This document shows, one piece after another, positions 8,889 through 17,507 of a stretch of 59,630 nt of DNA. A program made the translations under genes and the position numbers. The first letter of the stretch is position 1. Every line of letters begins with the position of its first letter. Where the stretch lies: assembly GCA_017620815.1 (NCBI GenBank), contig JAGAUI010000011.1, positions 1 to 59,630 on the forward strand. The letters run 5' to 3'. The notes under the pieces are model-generated. The model was not told the origin of the DNA, ran no database searches, and was given only the letters and a program-made list of their open reading frames with translations. The DNA comes from Flavobacteriales bacterium (GTDB taxonomy: Bacteria > Bacteroidota > Bacteroidia > Flavobacteriales > UBA1820).

Positions 8889-9638
8889 TTATTTACCTAC
8901 CTTTCCATCTACACGATACATACGCACACCCTCATGGATTACAGGAGTGTAACGACACCCATCTACCATAAAGAAAATTTCGCCATTTTTCACCACTCTA
9001 TCACTTCCAGAAGGCAACATCTCAACCAATGCCCCTACAGGAGCACTCACCACGCAATAATTACGCGTAGGGTCCATCACATAAAAAACACCGTCCTTAT
9101 AGTGATATTTAGGGTAACGCACATAAACACCAGCGGGAACTATCACAGCATCTAGTTCTTCAAGCATAACAGCTGCTATCACCACCCCTATCGGCGGACG
9201 TGAAACCACCCATTCGCCTTTGACATAAGGTTTATAATATACCCCCTTGTAATAGCGGTATCCCACACCAGAATGATACACCATGCGGGATTTGGAAGGA
9301 GGAGTACTCTTGCGACCATAGCCGTATTCATTGCGATATATTTTTTCCATTCGCTCCATACGAGGCATATCTGCATCGGGACGTTCTGGGCGGTCTATCC
9401 TTCCCTCTCTATCTGGTCTTACATTACGCTCGCCATCTCCTCGTTCTTCCCTTTCGCGAGTAGCCATACGCAATGGTCTATCTTTCTCTTCCTTTACCTT
9501 TTCATCACGGGGCTTTTCGGTCTTTGGTTCTTTTATTTTTTCTTGACGTTCTTTGGGCATGCTAGCTCCTTTGGGCACATTTTGTCCCCAGAAAACCATG
9601 CTGACACACAGCATAAAAATAACATATGCTACTTTCAT
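8889..9638 (-). CDS. Secreted DUF6515-like protein with a charged linker
   Basis: The 249-residue protein has a signal peptide (about 1-19). Next comes an extremely charged low-complexity segment (about 24-105) rich in Lys, Glu, Arg, Asp and Pro. The C-terminal domain (about 115-245) holds Tyr-rich repeats such as YRYYKGVYYKPY, PPIGVV and YVVSAPVGALVEMLP-like strands, matching the DUF6515 pattern of Bacteroidota envelope proteins. The function is not known; the linker may span peptidoglycan or bind it by charge. It is 14 bp downstream of the cytidylate-kinase-like gene and probably co-transcribed. Confidence 0.7.
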   Translation of the reverse strand: MKVAYVIFMLCVSMVFWGQNVPKGASMPKERQEKIKEPKTEKPRDEKVKEEKDRPLRMATREREERGDGERNVRPDREGRIDRPERPDADMPRMERMEKIYRNEYGYGRKSTPPSKSRMVYHSGVGYRYYKGVYYKPYVKGEWVVSRPPIGVVIAAVMLEELDAVIVPAGVYVRYPKYHYKDGVFYVMDPTRNYCVVSAPVGALVEMLPSGSDRVVKNGEIFFMVDGCRYTPVIHEGVRMYRVDGKVGK

Positions 9639-9652
9639 AACGTTTCTACTTA

Positions 9653-10279
9653 TTATTTATCTTCCAATGCCCTCAACACAAAATCTCTTATAAAACAAGC
9701 CGTTTGTTCTTCTCCCAGTATAGAAGTATCTATGAGTAGATTATATGACGAGGCATCCCCCCAAGATTTATCGGTATAGTAATTATAATACGAACGTCTT
9801 AATTTATCCATCTTACGGGCTTTTTCTTCGGCATGGCGAGCATCCAGACCTTCGCGGGACATTATGCGGCTTACCCTTTGTTGCATAGGAGATGACACAA
9901 ATACCGATATCACATTTTCCATATCTCTCAAGATATAGTCTGCACATCGTCCCACTATGATACACGAACCTTTTTCTGCCAAATCACGTATCACAGCTGC
10001 TTGATGCATAAAGATATTGTCATTTGATAGGCTGTTATTACATGGGAACGTTCCTCCTACAGAAAAAAGCGAAGTGGACAAAAGATGAGAGAGACTTCCG
10101 GGAGCTTTTTCATCTGCACGCTCAAAATGACAAGTCTTTATGCCGCTTTGCTGTGAAGCTGCTTCTATTATTTCCTTGTCATAATAATCTATACCCAACA
10201 TATCTGAAAGGTATTTGCCTACTTTATGCCCTCCCGAACCATATTGGCGACCCAGACAGATAATATATTTTTCACTCAT
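9653..10279 (-). CDS. Cytidylate kinase-like protein
   Basis: The 208-residue protein begins IICLGRQYGSGGHKVGKYLSDMLGI, a P-loop variant (GRQYGSGGHKVG) typical of the cytidylate-kinase-like family found in Bacteroidota and Clostridia. The conserved IVGRCADYIL and ARKMDKLRRSYYNYYT motifs (about 105-175) follow. The family is usually a second, shorter protein beside a true Cmk, and its substrate is unproven. The gene heads a two-gene unit with the DUF6515 gene. I see no perfect -7 box upstream of it. Confidence 0.8.
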   Translation of the reverse strand: MSEKYIICLGRQYGSGGHKVGKYLSDMLGIDYYDKEIIEAASQQSGIKTCHFERADEKAPGSLSHLLSTSLFSVGGTFPCNNSLSNDNIFMHQAAVIRDLAEKGSCIIVGRCADYILRDMENVISVFVSSPMQQRVSRIMSREGLDARHAEEKARKMDKLRRSYYNYYTDKSWGDASSYNLLIDTSILGEEQTACFIRDFVLRALEDK

Positions 10280-10408
10280 ACTTACTTATAGTCTATAATT
10301 CAACGAGTAAAAATAATATTTTTTCCTCATACAAACGTTATTTCCCTTCCAATACTTTTCCATCTAGAAAATATTTTTTATTTTCATTATATTTTTTGGA
10401 ACAAATCT

Positions 10409-10440
10409 TTGTTTTTTATAAGAAAAATAACTTAACTTTG
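10409..10440 (+). promoter_or_regulatory. Promoter of ompA (TTG-N21-TAACTTTG)
   Basis: TTG at 10409-10411 and TAACTTTG at 10433-10440 are spaced 21 bp apart. They drive a leader of roughly 120 nt before the ompA ATG. Confidence 0.85.
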
Positions 10441-10446
10441 TTCTTT

Positions 10447-10566
10447 GAAAAACTAGCTAAATCTATACTGTAAACAGTACATAAAGATTACGCTAGATGC
10501 GTGTCAAAATCAATTAATAACAACCTCCTTGGAAAGAAAAAAAAAGGAACTTAAATTTTTAATAAA
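10447..10566 (+). promoter_or_regulatory. Structured 5' leader of ompA with an anti-SD-like tract
   Basis: The leader can fold: CTAGC near 10453 pairs with GCTAG near 10492, enclosing a TACTG/CAGTA hairpin (10466-10479). Further down, ACCTCCTT at 10523-10530 copies the 3' tail of 16S rRNA. Long, stable leaders are common on abundant outer-membrane protein mRNAs, so mRNA stabilisation is the simplest reading. The role of the CCTCC tract is unknown. Confidence 0.5.
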
Positions 10567-11739
10567 ATGAAAAACATTCTGAGAAAAACTCTTTTTGTTG
10601 CAGTTGCAATGATGGCTTCTGCAGCTGTTTTCGCCCAGACTGAAAAGAAAGGTGGTCCTTATGTAACCAATGGTTTCTGGGATAACTGGTTTATTTCACT
10701 AGGCGGCGGTGTATCTGCTTATGTAGGTGAGAATTTTGACGATGCTGGACTAGGTGACCGTATCGTTCCTACTGCAGAAATAGCATTTGGTAAATGGATT
10801 ACTCCTATCTATGGTGTACGCCTTCAGGTAGCTGGTGCCAAATATCAAGCATACAACCTTCAACCAACTCCATGGAATGCTGGTAGAGAGGCTGGTCTTT
10901 ATAAATCAAAAATCAGCTCACTTCACTACCACGCAGACTTCATGTTGAACCTTTCTGCTGCTATAGGTGGCTATAAAGCAGACCGCGTATATGAATTTGT
11001 TCCATACGTAGGTTTCGGAGGTCTTTCAGCTCTTAAACACGAGTCTAGCAACAAACTTGCATTTAACGCTGGTCTTCTTAACAAATTCCGCGTTTCAAAA
11101 GCTCTTGATATCATTGTTGACGTGAAAGGAGCTGTCTTCTCTTCTCAATACGACTACTACGGAAATGGCTTTAACGGTATAGGTAGCGTAACAGCTGGTC
11201 TTGTTTACCGTTTCAAAGACAGAGAATTCAAACGCGTTTCTGATATAGAAGCTGAACTAGCTGCTCCATACATCGCTAAAGCTAAAAAAGCTGAAGGTGA
11301 CGCTGCTGCTGCTAAAGCTGCTGCCGATAAAGCTGCTCAGGAATTGGCTGCTGCACAGGCTGCTAATAAGAAACTTGCAGACGAACTAGCTGCTGAAAAA
11401 GCTAAACCAGCTGCTAAAATCGCTCCTCTATCTACATTCTTTGTAATAGGAACTGCCAAACTTACAGACAAAGACAAAGCAAACCTAGACGCTGTTGCTG
11501 AAACTATCAAAGCTGACGGCAACAAATACATCATCGAAGGTTATGCCGATAAACAGACTGGTAGCAAATCTTGGAACACAAAACTTGCACAGAAACGTGC
11601 AGACGTAGTTAAAAACTACCTAGTTTCTAAAGGTGTTGAAGCCGACCGTCTTACTGCTGTTGGTAAATTCCCAGAAGTTGCTCTTCCAGCTTGGAAACTA
11701 GCTTCTATGAACCGCGTAGCTATCGTTAAAGCTGAATAG
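10567..11739 (+). CDS. OmpA family outer-membrane protein
   Basis: The 390-residue protein has a signal peptide ending VFAQ (about residue 24). An N-terminal eight-stranded-type beta-barrel follows (about 35-225), then a long Ala/Lys-rich helical or coiled-coil linker (about 235-285). The C-terminal OmpA peptidoglycan-binding domain (about 288-388) has IIEGYADKQTGS, NTKLAQKRADVVKNYL and GVEADRLTAVG. The layout resembles the abundant OmpA-like proteins of Porphyromonas. Codon use is visibly more optimised than in neighbouring genes (GCT, CTT, GGT, AAA), which fits high expression. It is flanked by its own strong promoter and terminator. Confidence 0.92.
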   Translation: MKNILRKTLFVAVAMMASAAVFAQTEKKGGPYVTNGFWDNWFISLGGGVSAYVGENFDDAGLGDRIVPTAEIAFGKWITPIYGVRLQVAGAKYQAYNLQPTPWNAGREAGLYKSKISSLHYHADFMLNLSAAIGGYKADRVYEFVPYVGFGGLSALKHESSNKLAFNAGLLNKFRVSKALDIIVDVKGAVFSSQYDYYGNGFNGIGSVTAGLVYRFKDREFKRVSDIEAELAAPYIAKAKKAEGDAAAAKAAADKAAQELAAAQAANKKLADELAAEKAKPAAKIAPLSTFFVIGTAKLTDKDKANLDAVAETIKADGNKYIIEGYADKQTGSKSWNTKLAQKRADVVKNYLVSKGVEADRLTAVGKFPEVALPAWKLASMNRVAIVKAE

Positions 11740-11759
11740 TAATACACTATTATAACCGC

Positions 11760-11796
11760 AAAATGCGGCGGCTCTTTTGAGCCGCCGCATTTTTTA
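11760..11796. terminator. Terminator of ompA, bidirectional
   Basis: A 12-bp perfect stem, ATGCGGCGGCTC with its complement and a TTTT loop, is flanked by A and T runs. It separates ompA from the convergent phage-tail-like gene. Confidence 0.93.
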
Positions 11797-11819
11797 TACC
11801 AAATACTTATCTATGATTA

Positions 11820-12251
11820 TCACAAGTGCGGTTCTATTTCTTCCATTTTAAGGGTAAATGTAGCCACCACTTCTCCCTGCTTAAACACACTAGATACATC
11901 GGTAAATTCTGTAAATAACACCTCATAGGAGAGAGATTTATCCCCTATTGATACTTGCAGCGTACGTAATCCAGACTTGTAAAATAAGCCCGCAAAATCC
12001 CTTATACGCAAACTAGCATCCTCGCTGGAGGGAGCACACATAAAACACCTCAACACTATACTTCTAGCCTCCCACACCAGCGGGGCATCACCATCCACAC
12101 TATACCCATTCTCATCCTCCCAAGAGACCGTAAGAGGTGCTTTTACCCTAAGCGAACCCAATAGACCACTAGAAGAAGAAACATACACCCCATAGTCCTT
12201 AAAGTTCACTCCATCTATACTATAATTCATTTCCATAATACAATCTGTCAT
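11820..12251 (-). CDS. Solitary phage-tail-component-like protein
   Basis: The 143-residue protein has no signal peptide. The opening NYSIDGVNFKDYGVYVSSSSGLLG, then a PL.W...R.I.L.CF segment, RDFAGLFYKSGLRTL and a final VVATFTLKMEEIEP, match the pattern I associate with distal-tail or tail-tip-like proteins in Bacteroides prophages and related elements. No other phage gene lies nearby, so this is either a remnant or a domesticated protein. The first ATG is at 12251, but the ATG at 12233 (MEMNYSIDG) looks the more natural start. I recognise no promoter. Function is not assigned with certainty. Confidence 0.55.
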   Translation of the reverse strand: MTDCIMEMNYSIDGVNFKDYGVYVSSSSGLLGSLRVKAPLTVSWEDENGYSVDGDAPLVWEARSIVLRCFMCAPSSEDASLRIRDFAGLFYKSGLRTLQVSIGDKSLSYEVLFTEFTDVSSVFKQGEVVATFTLKMEEIEPHL

Positions 12252-12393
12252 TTATAATTACCTTTCTAATATAATCAAAAAAGCAATCATTTCCAAGCAA
12301 AAGACTCTATTTCTTTGCTACAAGATAGATTGAGTAAATCCTCATCGTGGAATATGAACTTAAAGAAAAGAGATACCACATTAAAAACAGCAT

Positions 12394-12426
12394 AAAAAAA
12401 GTGCCTCGCTCTTTTGAGCGAGGCAC
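12394..12426 (-). terminator. Terminator of the susC-susD operon
   Basis: The 11-bp perfect stem GTGCCTCGCTC/GAGCGAGGCAC with a TTTT loop is followed on the minus strand by seven T. It lies 25 bp past the susD stop. Confidence 0.92.
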
Positions 12427-12450
12427 TATATTTATAGAATCTACTATTTA

Positions 12451-13926
12451 TTATAGTGGGTTCTGGTCTTCATCGTTGATGTTAGGGTTAAGCTCTATTT
12501 CACCAGATAGAGGTATCTGGAAAGTAAAGTCTTTACCAGCTGGAACAGTTTTCATAACTGTGTGGTTCTGTGAAGAAGAACGGTCAACACCTATATTCAA
12601 ACGTTTGTTGTCATAGAATTCAAGACCTTCACCCCACATTTCTATACGTTTGTGAAGCATGATTTCATCTACGAGAGCCTGACCAGATTTGGTAGATTTA
12701 GTGTAAGATGTATCACGAGTAGAAACGATGTTGTAAAGTGTCTGAGCTGCATCACCTGTAGATTTAGCTTCTGCTTCTGCTTTGATGAAGTAAGCTTCAG
12801 CTGCACGCATATACACCTCGTCACACTCATAAGAAACAGAGTTGAATTTCTTGTTGGTGTAAGCAGGAGCTTCTTTAGAAGCGTAAGAAGCATAAGATAT
12901 TACAGTAGGAGCAGCATAGTACAACTCTTTACGCCAGTCGCTAGCAGCGATTTTGTTATATAGACGTTCGTCTATGATTTTGAAACCACCGCCAGAGCCA
13001 CCGTAACCACCGTTACAGTTAGCAGAGATGTGAGAAGAGAAAGAGTTGTTTTGAAGGCTTGTAGAAAGCACCCACTGATAACCCCATATAGCTTCTGGGC
13101 TAGACAATTTCTGGAAACCATTGTCCATAGCTTGGTCTTTTGACATAAGTGAGAATCCTTTGATGACTTCACCTGCAGCACTAGCAGCTAGGCTATACTG
13201 ACCCATAGTAAGAGCTAGACGAGCCTGTACCATATAAGCTACATAGATAGAGATATCTTCTTTTGAAGAAGGAGCCATACCAGATTCTTTGAACAGAGCG
13301 ATAGCTTCTGTAATGTCAACCATTATGCTATCATATACGTCTTTGGCATTACCACGACCTTTAGCTTCTTCGTCACTACGAACGTAGTAAGGAATACCGG
13401 CTTTGTCTTTACCACCGTGCAAGTAAGCATCTTGGAAAAGAGTTATAAGGTGATAGTAGTTAAATGCACGGAAAGTCTTTGCCTGAGCCTTGATAAGTTT
13501 TGCAAGAGCAGGGTTAGACGCTGTGCTAAGGTCTGCTGGAAGGAATTCCATAGCTTGGTTTGCCTGGAATATGTTTTTATAATAGTTGCTCCACTGTGAA
13601 GATGGGCGGCTATCTGTCTGTGTACGATAGTACATCATCTGGTAGTCGTTGTAGTGCCAACCAGAGTGACCAGAAACAGGCATAATCATGTCATTACCCA
13701 TAAGGTCCATAGCCATTTGCTGTACTTTATAAGAAGTATAGTCTGTACCAGAACCCATAGTGTGCATACGCAATACAGCGTTTGATAGAAGTGGTCCAGC
13801 CTGCTGAGCAGGGTCAACCTTTTCCATGTCTTCGGTAGGGAAAACATCGGTAGGACTCTGGTCTAGGTTCTGTGAACAAGAAGCCAATAGTCCCAATGCT
13901 ATTATTGATAATATAACTTTTTTCAT
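12451..13926 (-). CDS. SusD/RagB family surface lipoprotein
   Basis: Ligand-binding lid protein for the SusC-type transporter encoded just upstream. The 491 residues start with a lipoprotein signal ending LLASC (cysteine at 17). The N-terminal SusD domain contains TPR-like helices, with NYYKNIFQANQAMEFLP and KAQAKTFRAFNYYHLITLFQDAYLHGG (about 110-170), and the C-terminal part ends with MWGEGLEFYDNKRLNIG. These are standard SusD signatures. The substrate cannot be read from the sequence: no glycosidase, peptidase or sulfatase is adjacent. It is 16 bp downstream of susC and shares the same transcript. Confidence 0.93.
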   Translation of the reverse strand: MKKVILSIIALGLLASCSQNLDQSPTDVFPTEDMEKVDPAQQAGPLLSNAVLRMHTMGSGTDYTSYKVQQMAMDLMGNDMIMPVSGHSGWHYNDYQMMYYRTQTDSRPSSQWSNYYKNIFQANQAMEFLPADLSTASNPALAKLIKAQAKTFRAFNYYHLITLFQDAYLHGGKDKAGIPYYVRSDEEAKGRGNAKDVYDSIMVDITEAIALFKESGMAPSSKEDISIYVAYMVQARLALTMGQYSLAASAAGEVIKGFSLMSKDQAMDNGFQKLSSPEAIWGYQWVLSTSLQNNSFSSHISANCNGGYGGSGGGFKIIDERLYNKIAASDWRKELYYAAPTVISYASYASKEAPAYTNKKFNSVSYECDEVYMRAAEAYFIKAEAEAKSTGDAAQTLYNIVSTRDTSYTKSTKSGQALVDEIMLHKRIEMWGEGLEFYDNKRLNIGVDRSSSQNHTVMKTVPAGKDFTFQIPLSGEIELNPNINDEDQNPL

Positions 13927-13942
13927 TTCTTTACTCTGGGTT

Positions 13943-16900
13943 TTAGAAGTTAACGTTCAGACCAAATGTAACGGTACGCATCTGTGAATAACCTGCAAAG
14001 TTACTGCTTGAAGATGGAGTGATAGAAGTACGTGGGTCAAAACCTTTACGAGCTGAAATAAACCAAGGGTTCTCGCAGCTAGCAAATACACGTAGAGTAC
14101 TCATACCTATCTTGTTTGTAACACTAGCAGGAACAGTGTATCCCACAGTTATGTTCTTGATGTTGAAGTATGATTTTGAAATGAACTGTGTGCTGAAATC
14201 CTGACCTGGCTGAGAGTCTACACCATAAGAAAGGAATGGCATAGAAGCGTCTTTGTTGTCTGGAGTCCAAGAGTCAAGAAGGTCTTTGTGAAGGTTCCAA
14301 CCACGTGGCACAAAACCATACCAAGTGTAGTTCAAGTATGAGCTATCCTGTGCATAACCACCCAATGAGAATGTTGTAGCGATAGAAAGGTCAAATCCTG
14401 CATAACGGAATGTAGTATTGAAACCACCCTGGAAGTCAGGAAGAGATGAACCCTGCTCATATTTTGTCTGTTTTGAGTAGTCAGATGTACGTTTTGTAAC
14501 GCCATCTACTGGGTCTTCATACCAGTAAGTAAGGTAACCAGTTTCTGGGTCGATACCAGCACCAGAACCATAGTAGATGTTGTACTGGTCTTTACCTATC
14601 TTCCATAGGTAAGAACCGTTGATGTAACCAGTACCTTCAGCAGCAGTCATAAGGTAATCTGGCAATTCAAGTATCTGTTGCTTGTTGTGAGCACCGTTGA
14701 AGTTAACAGACCAGTAAAGTTTCTGAGTATTGAAGATATCATAGTTAAGGTCTATTTCAACACCAGAGTTACGCAATTTACCAGTGTTTTCATAACGAGA
14801 TGAACGACCTGTAGATGCAGCCTGTTTAACAGGGAAGATAAGGTCGTTTGTATCACGACGATAGTAGTCGATGCTACCGTGGAATTTGTTCCATAGACGG
14901 AAGTCAAGACCAGCGTCTATAGTGAACACGCTTTCCCAAGTAAGAGCTGGGTTACCAGTCTGAGCCTGAGCGATAGCAAATTTACCATTGTTGTTGGATA
15001 CGCTCCAAAGGTCTGTGTAAGGATAGTTTGAGAATACTTCCTGGTTACCACTTGTACCTACGCTGGCACGAACTTTAAGTTCGTTAACCCATTCAGCACC
15101 TTTCATCCAGTTTTCTTCTGCTATACGCCAGCTAGCACCTACGCTCCAGAATGTACCCCATTTGTCATATTTGAATTTAGAAGTACCGTCTGTACGTATA
15201 GAAGCACTTACATAGTATTTGTTATCAAAGTTATACTGTGCACGACCGAAATATGATTCAAGTGCTATAGCATTTGTATATGATGTAGGTTCACCATCAG
15301 GAGTGATGAAGTTTGAGAATTCTGTGATGCCAGGGATAAGCATGTTAATCATACCAGCACCTAGAGCAGAACTCTTGGCATAGTAGTACTCGTGACCTGC
15401 TAGAACGTCAACGTGGTGTTTACCAAATTCACGAGACCAAGTAAGAGTCTGGTTGGCGTTAAGAGTAAGAGTTTCTGAAGATTGTTTATATAGATAACCG
15501 TTAATTGATGGCTGTGCACCTATACCTTCCTCGTTGTTTTGGAAAGACATAGATTTACCCTGAACGTTGTTCATGTCAAAAGTAGCCTTGAAAGTGAAGT
15601 CTCTCAAGAATTTAGCTTCTGCATAAACGTTGGCGTTGATGTTATCATATACATCTTCATATTTGTCTCTTGTCATGTATGTCAATGGGTTGTAACCAGC
15701 CCATACTGGACGACCACCTACACAGATAGCACGGTCTGTCTGACCAGTACCATAGTCATACATCTTGTTACCGTCTTTGTCATATTTGATGTTACCATCT
15801 GCATCAAGTGCATACACTGGATAAATAGTAGAGAACATCTTAGCAAATGCAAATAGGTTGTTGGAAGAAAGACCTTTGTCCTTACCGTAAGGAGGGTAGT
15901 TTGATACGCGGTGAGTATAAGAGAAACCACCACCAGCTTTCAACCATTTTGTAACGTATGTGTCAACAGTCAAACGTGCAGAGAAACGTTCAAATGAAGA
16001 GTTTACTACATATGATGGGTCTGAAAGGTATCCCAATGACATATAGTAAGAAGTCTTGTCACCACCACCGCGTATAGATACGTTGTAGTCATGACGTACG
16101 TTACGAGAGTAAAGCTCATCACGCCAGTTTGTGCTATAAAGCTGCTGTGCACCTTCTACTATTTTACCAGTAGTTGGGTCAACTAGATATTGAGCTCCTG
16201 TAGGAAGTTTGAATGCGTTATAACCCAAAATACCTAGAAGGTTCTGTGATGCAAATCTTCCAGCTGTAGCGTTCCACTGTCCTGTGTTAAGGTAGTAGTA
16301 CATCTTAAGAGCCTGCCATGTAATCTCATACTGCTGTGCAGGGTTGTCTATCACATCATAGAACTGGTCACCAGCTTCGTTCCAACCTGTACGTGCAGTG
16401 AAAGAAATCTGGCTCTTGGCAGCTGTACGACCTCTTTTGGTAGTAACGGCAACGATACCGTTTGCAGCACGAGAACCGTAAAGAGCTGTAGAAGCAGCGT
16501 CTTTAAGAACTGTTACAGACTCGATATCGTCTGGGTTAATAGTAGAGAGGTTTGATGGATAAGGCACACCGTCCAAAAGGATAAGAGCTGTGTCGTCAGA
16601 ATACATAGAACCTACACCACGTAGACGGATAGTAGCATCTGTACCAGGCTGACCTGTTGAGCTGGTTACAGTAAGACCTGCCACTTGACCTTCCAGTGTA
16701 CGAGTAACTGTAGATACCTGACGGTTCTCGATGTCTTTTGATGTAACGGTAGTGATAGCACCTGTCAAGTCTTTTTTCTTGGCAGTACCATAAGCTACGA
16801 TAACCACATCTTCAAGCATAGCAGAATCTTCTTCTAGCTGGATGTTAAGAGTGGTAACATCACCCAATGTTACATCTTTATCTTTATAACCTACAAATGA

Positions 16901-17122
16901 GAACTGTAGTTTCTGCCCTTTTTCAGCAGAAATGGTAAAATTACCATCAAAATCAGCAGAAGTACCTTTTGCTGTTCCGACTACTTTTACGTTCACTCCG
17001 GGAAGAGCAGTGCCATCGGCACCCACAACTGTACCGGAGTAAGTTTTTACCTGTGCAAAGGCAAAAACCGCCGAGAATAATACTAACGCGATGGTTAGCA
17101 GTTGTTTTACATTTCCTTTCAT
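13943..17122 (-). CDS. SusC/RagA family TonB-dependent transporter
   Basis: Outer-membrane 22-stranded importer paired with SusD. From the ATG at 17122 the protein has 1059 residues. A signal peptide ends AFAQ, a carboxypeptidase-regulatory-like domain (about 25-105) includes YSGTVVGADGTALPGVNV, a TonB-box region reads DVVIVAYGTAKKKDLTGAI, a plug has IRLRGVGSM and DGVPYPSNL, and the barrel ends in an aromatic residue (NVNF). An upstream TTG at 17155 extends the frame by 11 codons, but it lies inside the promoter -7 box and is therefore not the start. No regulator (ECF sigma/anti-sigma or hybrid two-component) is adjacent. Confidence 0.94.
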   Translation of the reverse strand: MKGNVKQLLTIALVLFSAVFAFAQVKTYSGTVVGADGTALPGVNVKVVGTAKGTSADFDGNFTISAEKGQKLQFSFVGYKDKDVTLGDVTTLNIQLEEDSAMLEDVVIVAYGTAKKKDLTGAITTVTSKDIENRQVSTVTRTLEGQVAGLTVTSSTGQPGTDATIRLRGVGSMYSDDTALILLDGVPYPSNLSTINPDDIESVTVLKDAASTALYGSRAANGIVAVTTKRGRTAAKSQISFTARTGWNEAGDQFYDVIDNPAQQYEITWQALKMYYYLNTGQWNATAGRFASQNLLGILGYNAFKLPTGAQYLVDPTTGKIVEGAQQLYSTNWRDELYSRNVRHDYNVSIRGGGDKTSYYMSLGYLSDPSYVVNSSFERFSARLTVDTYVTKWLKAGGGFSYTHRVSNYPPYGKDKGLSSNNLFAFAKMFSTIYPVYALDADGNIKYDKDGNKMYDYGTGQTDRAICVGGRPVWAGYNPLTYMTRDKYEDVYDNINANVYAEAKFLRDFTFKATFDMNNVQGKSMSFQNNEEGIGAQPSINGYLYKQSSETLTLNANQTLTWSREFGKHHVDVLAGHEYYYAKSSALGAGMINMLIPGITEFSNFITPDGEPTSYTNAIALESYFGRAQYNFDNKYYVSASIRTDGTSKFKYDKWGTFWSVGASWRIAEENWMKGAEWVNELKVRASVGTSGNQEVFSNYPYTDLWSVSNNNGKFAIAQAQTGNPALTWESVFTIDAGLDFRLWNKFHGSIDYYRRDTNDLIFPVKQAASTGRSSRYENTGKLRNSGVEIDLNYDIFNTQKLYWSVNFNGAHNKQQILELPDYLMTAAEGTGYINGSYLWKIGKDQYNIYYGSGAGIDPETGYLTYWYEDPVDGVTKRTSDYSKQTKYEQGSSLPDFQGGFNTTFRYAGFDLSIATTFSLGGYAQDSSYLNYTWYGFVPRGWNLHKDLLDSWTPDNKDASMPFLSYGVDSQPGQDFSTQFISKSYFNIKNITVGYTVPASVTNKIGMSTLRVFASCENPWFISARKGFDPRTSITPSSSSNFAGYSQMRTVTFGLNVNF

Positions 17123-17152
17123 TTTATAAACATATTTTGTTATTCGGAACTG

Positions 17153-17181
17153 CAAAAATACTAAAAAATCGTTAAAACCAA
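17153..17181 (-). promoter_or_regulatory. Promoter of the susC-susD operon (TTG-N18-TATTTTTG)
   Basis: On the minus strand TTG (17179-17181) precedes TATTTTTG (17153-17160) by 18 bp. The -7 box ends 30 bp before the susC ATG at 17122, which rules out the upstream TTG as a start codon. Confidence 0.8.
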
Positions 17182-17452
17182 TTTTAACCTTTAACTTTTA
17201 TGTCATAAAAATAGTTTTTTGTGATACTTTTTTCTGTAAAAGCCCATCTTTTCATTACATTTTATTCACTAATTATGTTAAAAAACACAATTCTATTCAT
17301 CAGCAATCTCATTTTTACCCCTTTTTGCTATCATTTTATCAAATCTTCAAAAAACACATTTTTTAACAAAAATCACTCGCTTTATCTTAAAATTTATTCA
17401 AATTTGACACATTTTCCCATCCTTTTAACGACTTTTACTTCTTTGTATTCAT
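17182..17452. other. AT-rich intergenic stretch with no gene
   Basis: This stretch lies between the susC promoter and the peroxiredoxin terminator. It is very AT-rich with T- and A-runs. An open frame of 77 codons exists here but is low-complexity (Phe, Leu, Ser, Thr), has no promoter box and I do not count it as a gene. I see no further structure. Confidence 0.6.
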
Positions 17453-17491
17453 AAAAAACGAGGCAAAACCTGCGGGTTTTGCCTCGTTTTT
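17453..17491 (-). terminator. Terminator of the peroxiredoxin gene
   Basis: A long stem AACGAGGCAAAACC/GGTTTTGCCTCGTT carries a C(TGCG)G loop, which is a UNCG-type tetraloop in RNA. It is flanked by A and T runs and lies 17 bp past the stop codon at 17508. Confidence 0.93.
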
Positions 17492-17507
17492 CACACTTAA
17501 ATCACGT

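Noticed and set aside
9273-9779. 168-codon open frame on the plus strand
   Set aside because: It is antisense to the DUF6515 and cytidylate-kinase-like genes. Its Phe/Ser/Leu-rich composition mirrors their charged codons.
12451-17122. SusC/SusD pair as a second B12 or siderophore locus
   Set aside because: There is no cobalamin riboswitch or Fur-like operator upstream, and the protein architecture is the standard SusC/D type.
17221-17454. 77-codon open frame in the susC-peroxiredoxin gap
   Set aside because: Low-complexity AT-rich sequence without a promoter box or domain; it runs into the peroxiredoxin terminator.
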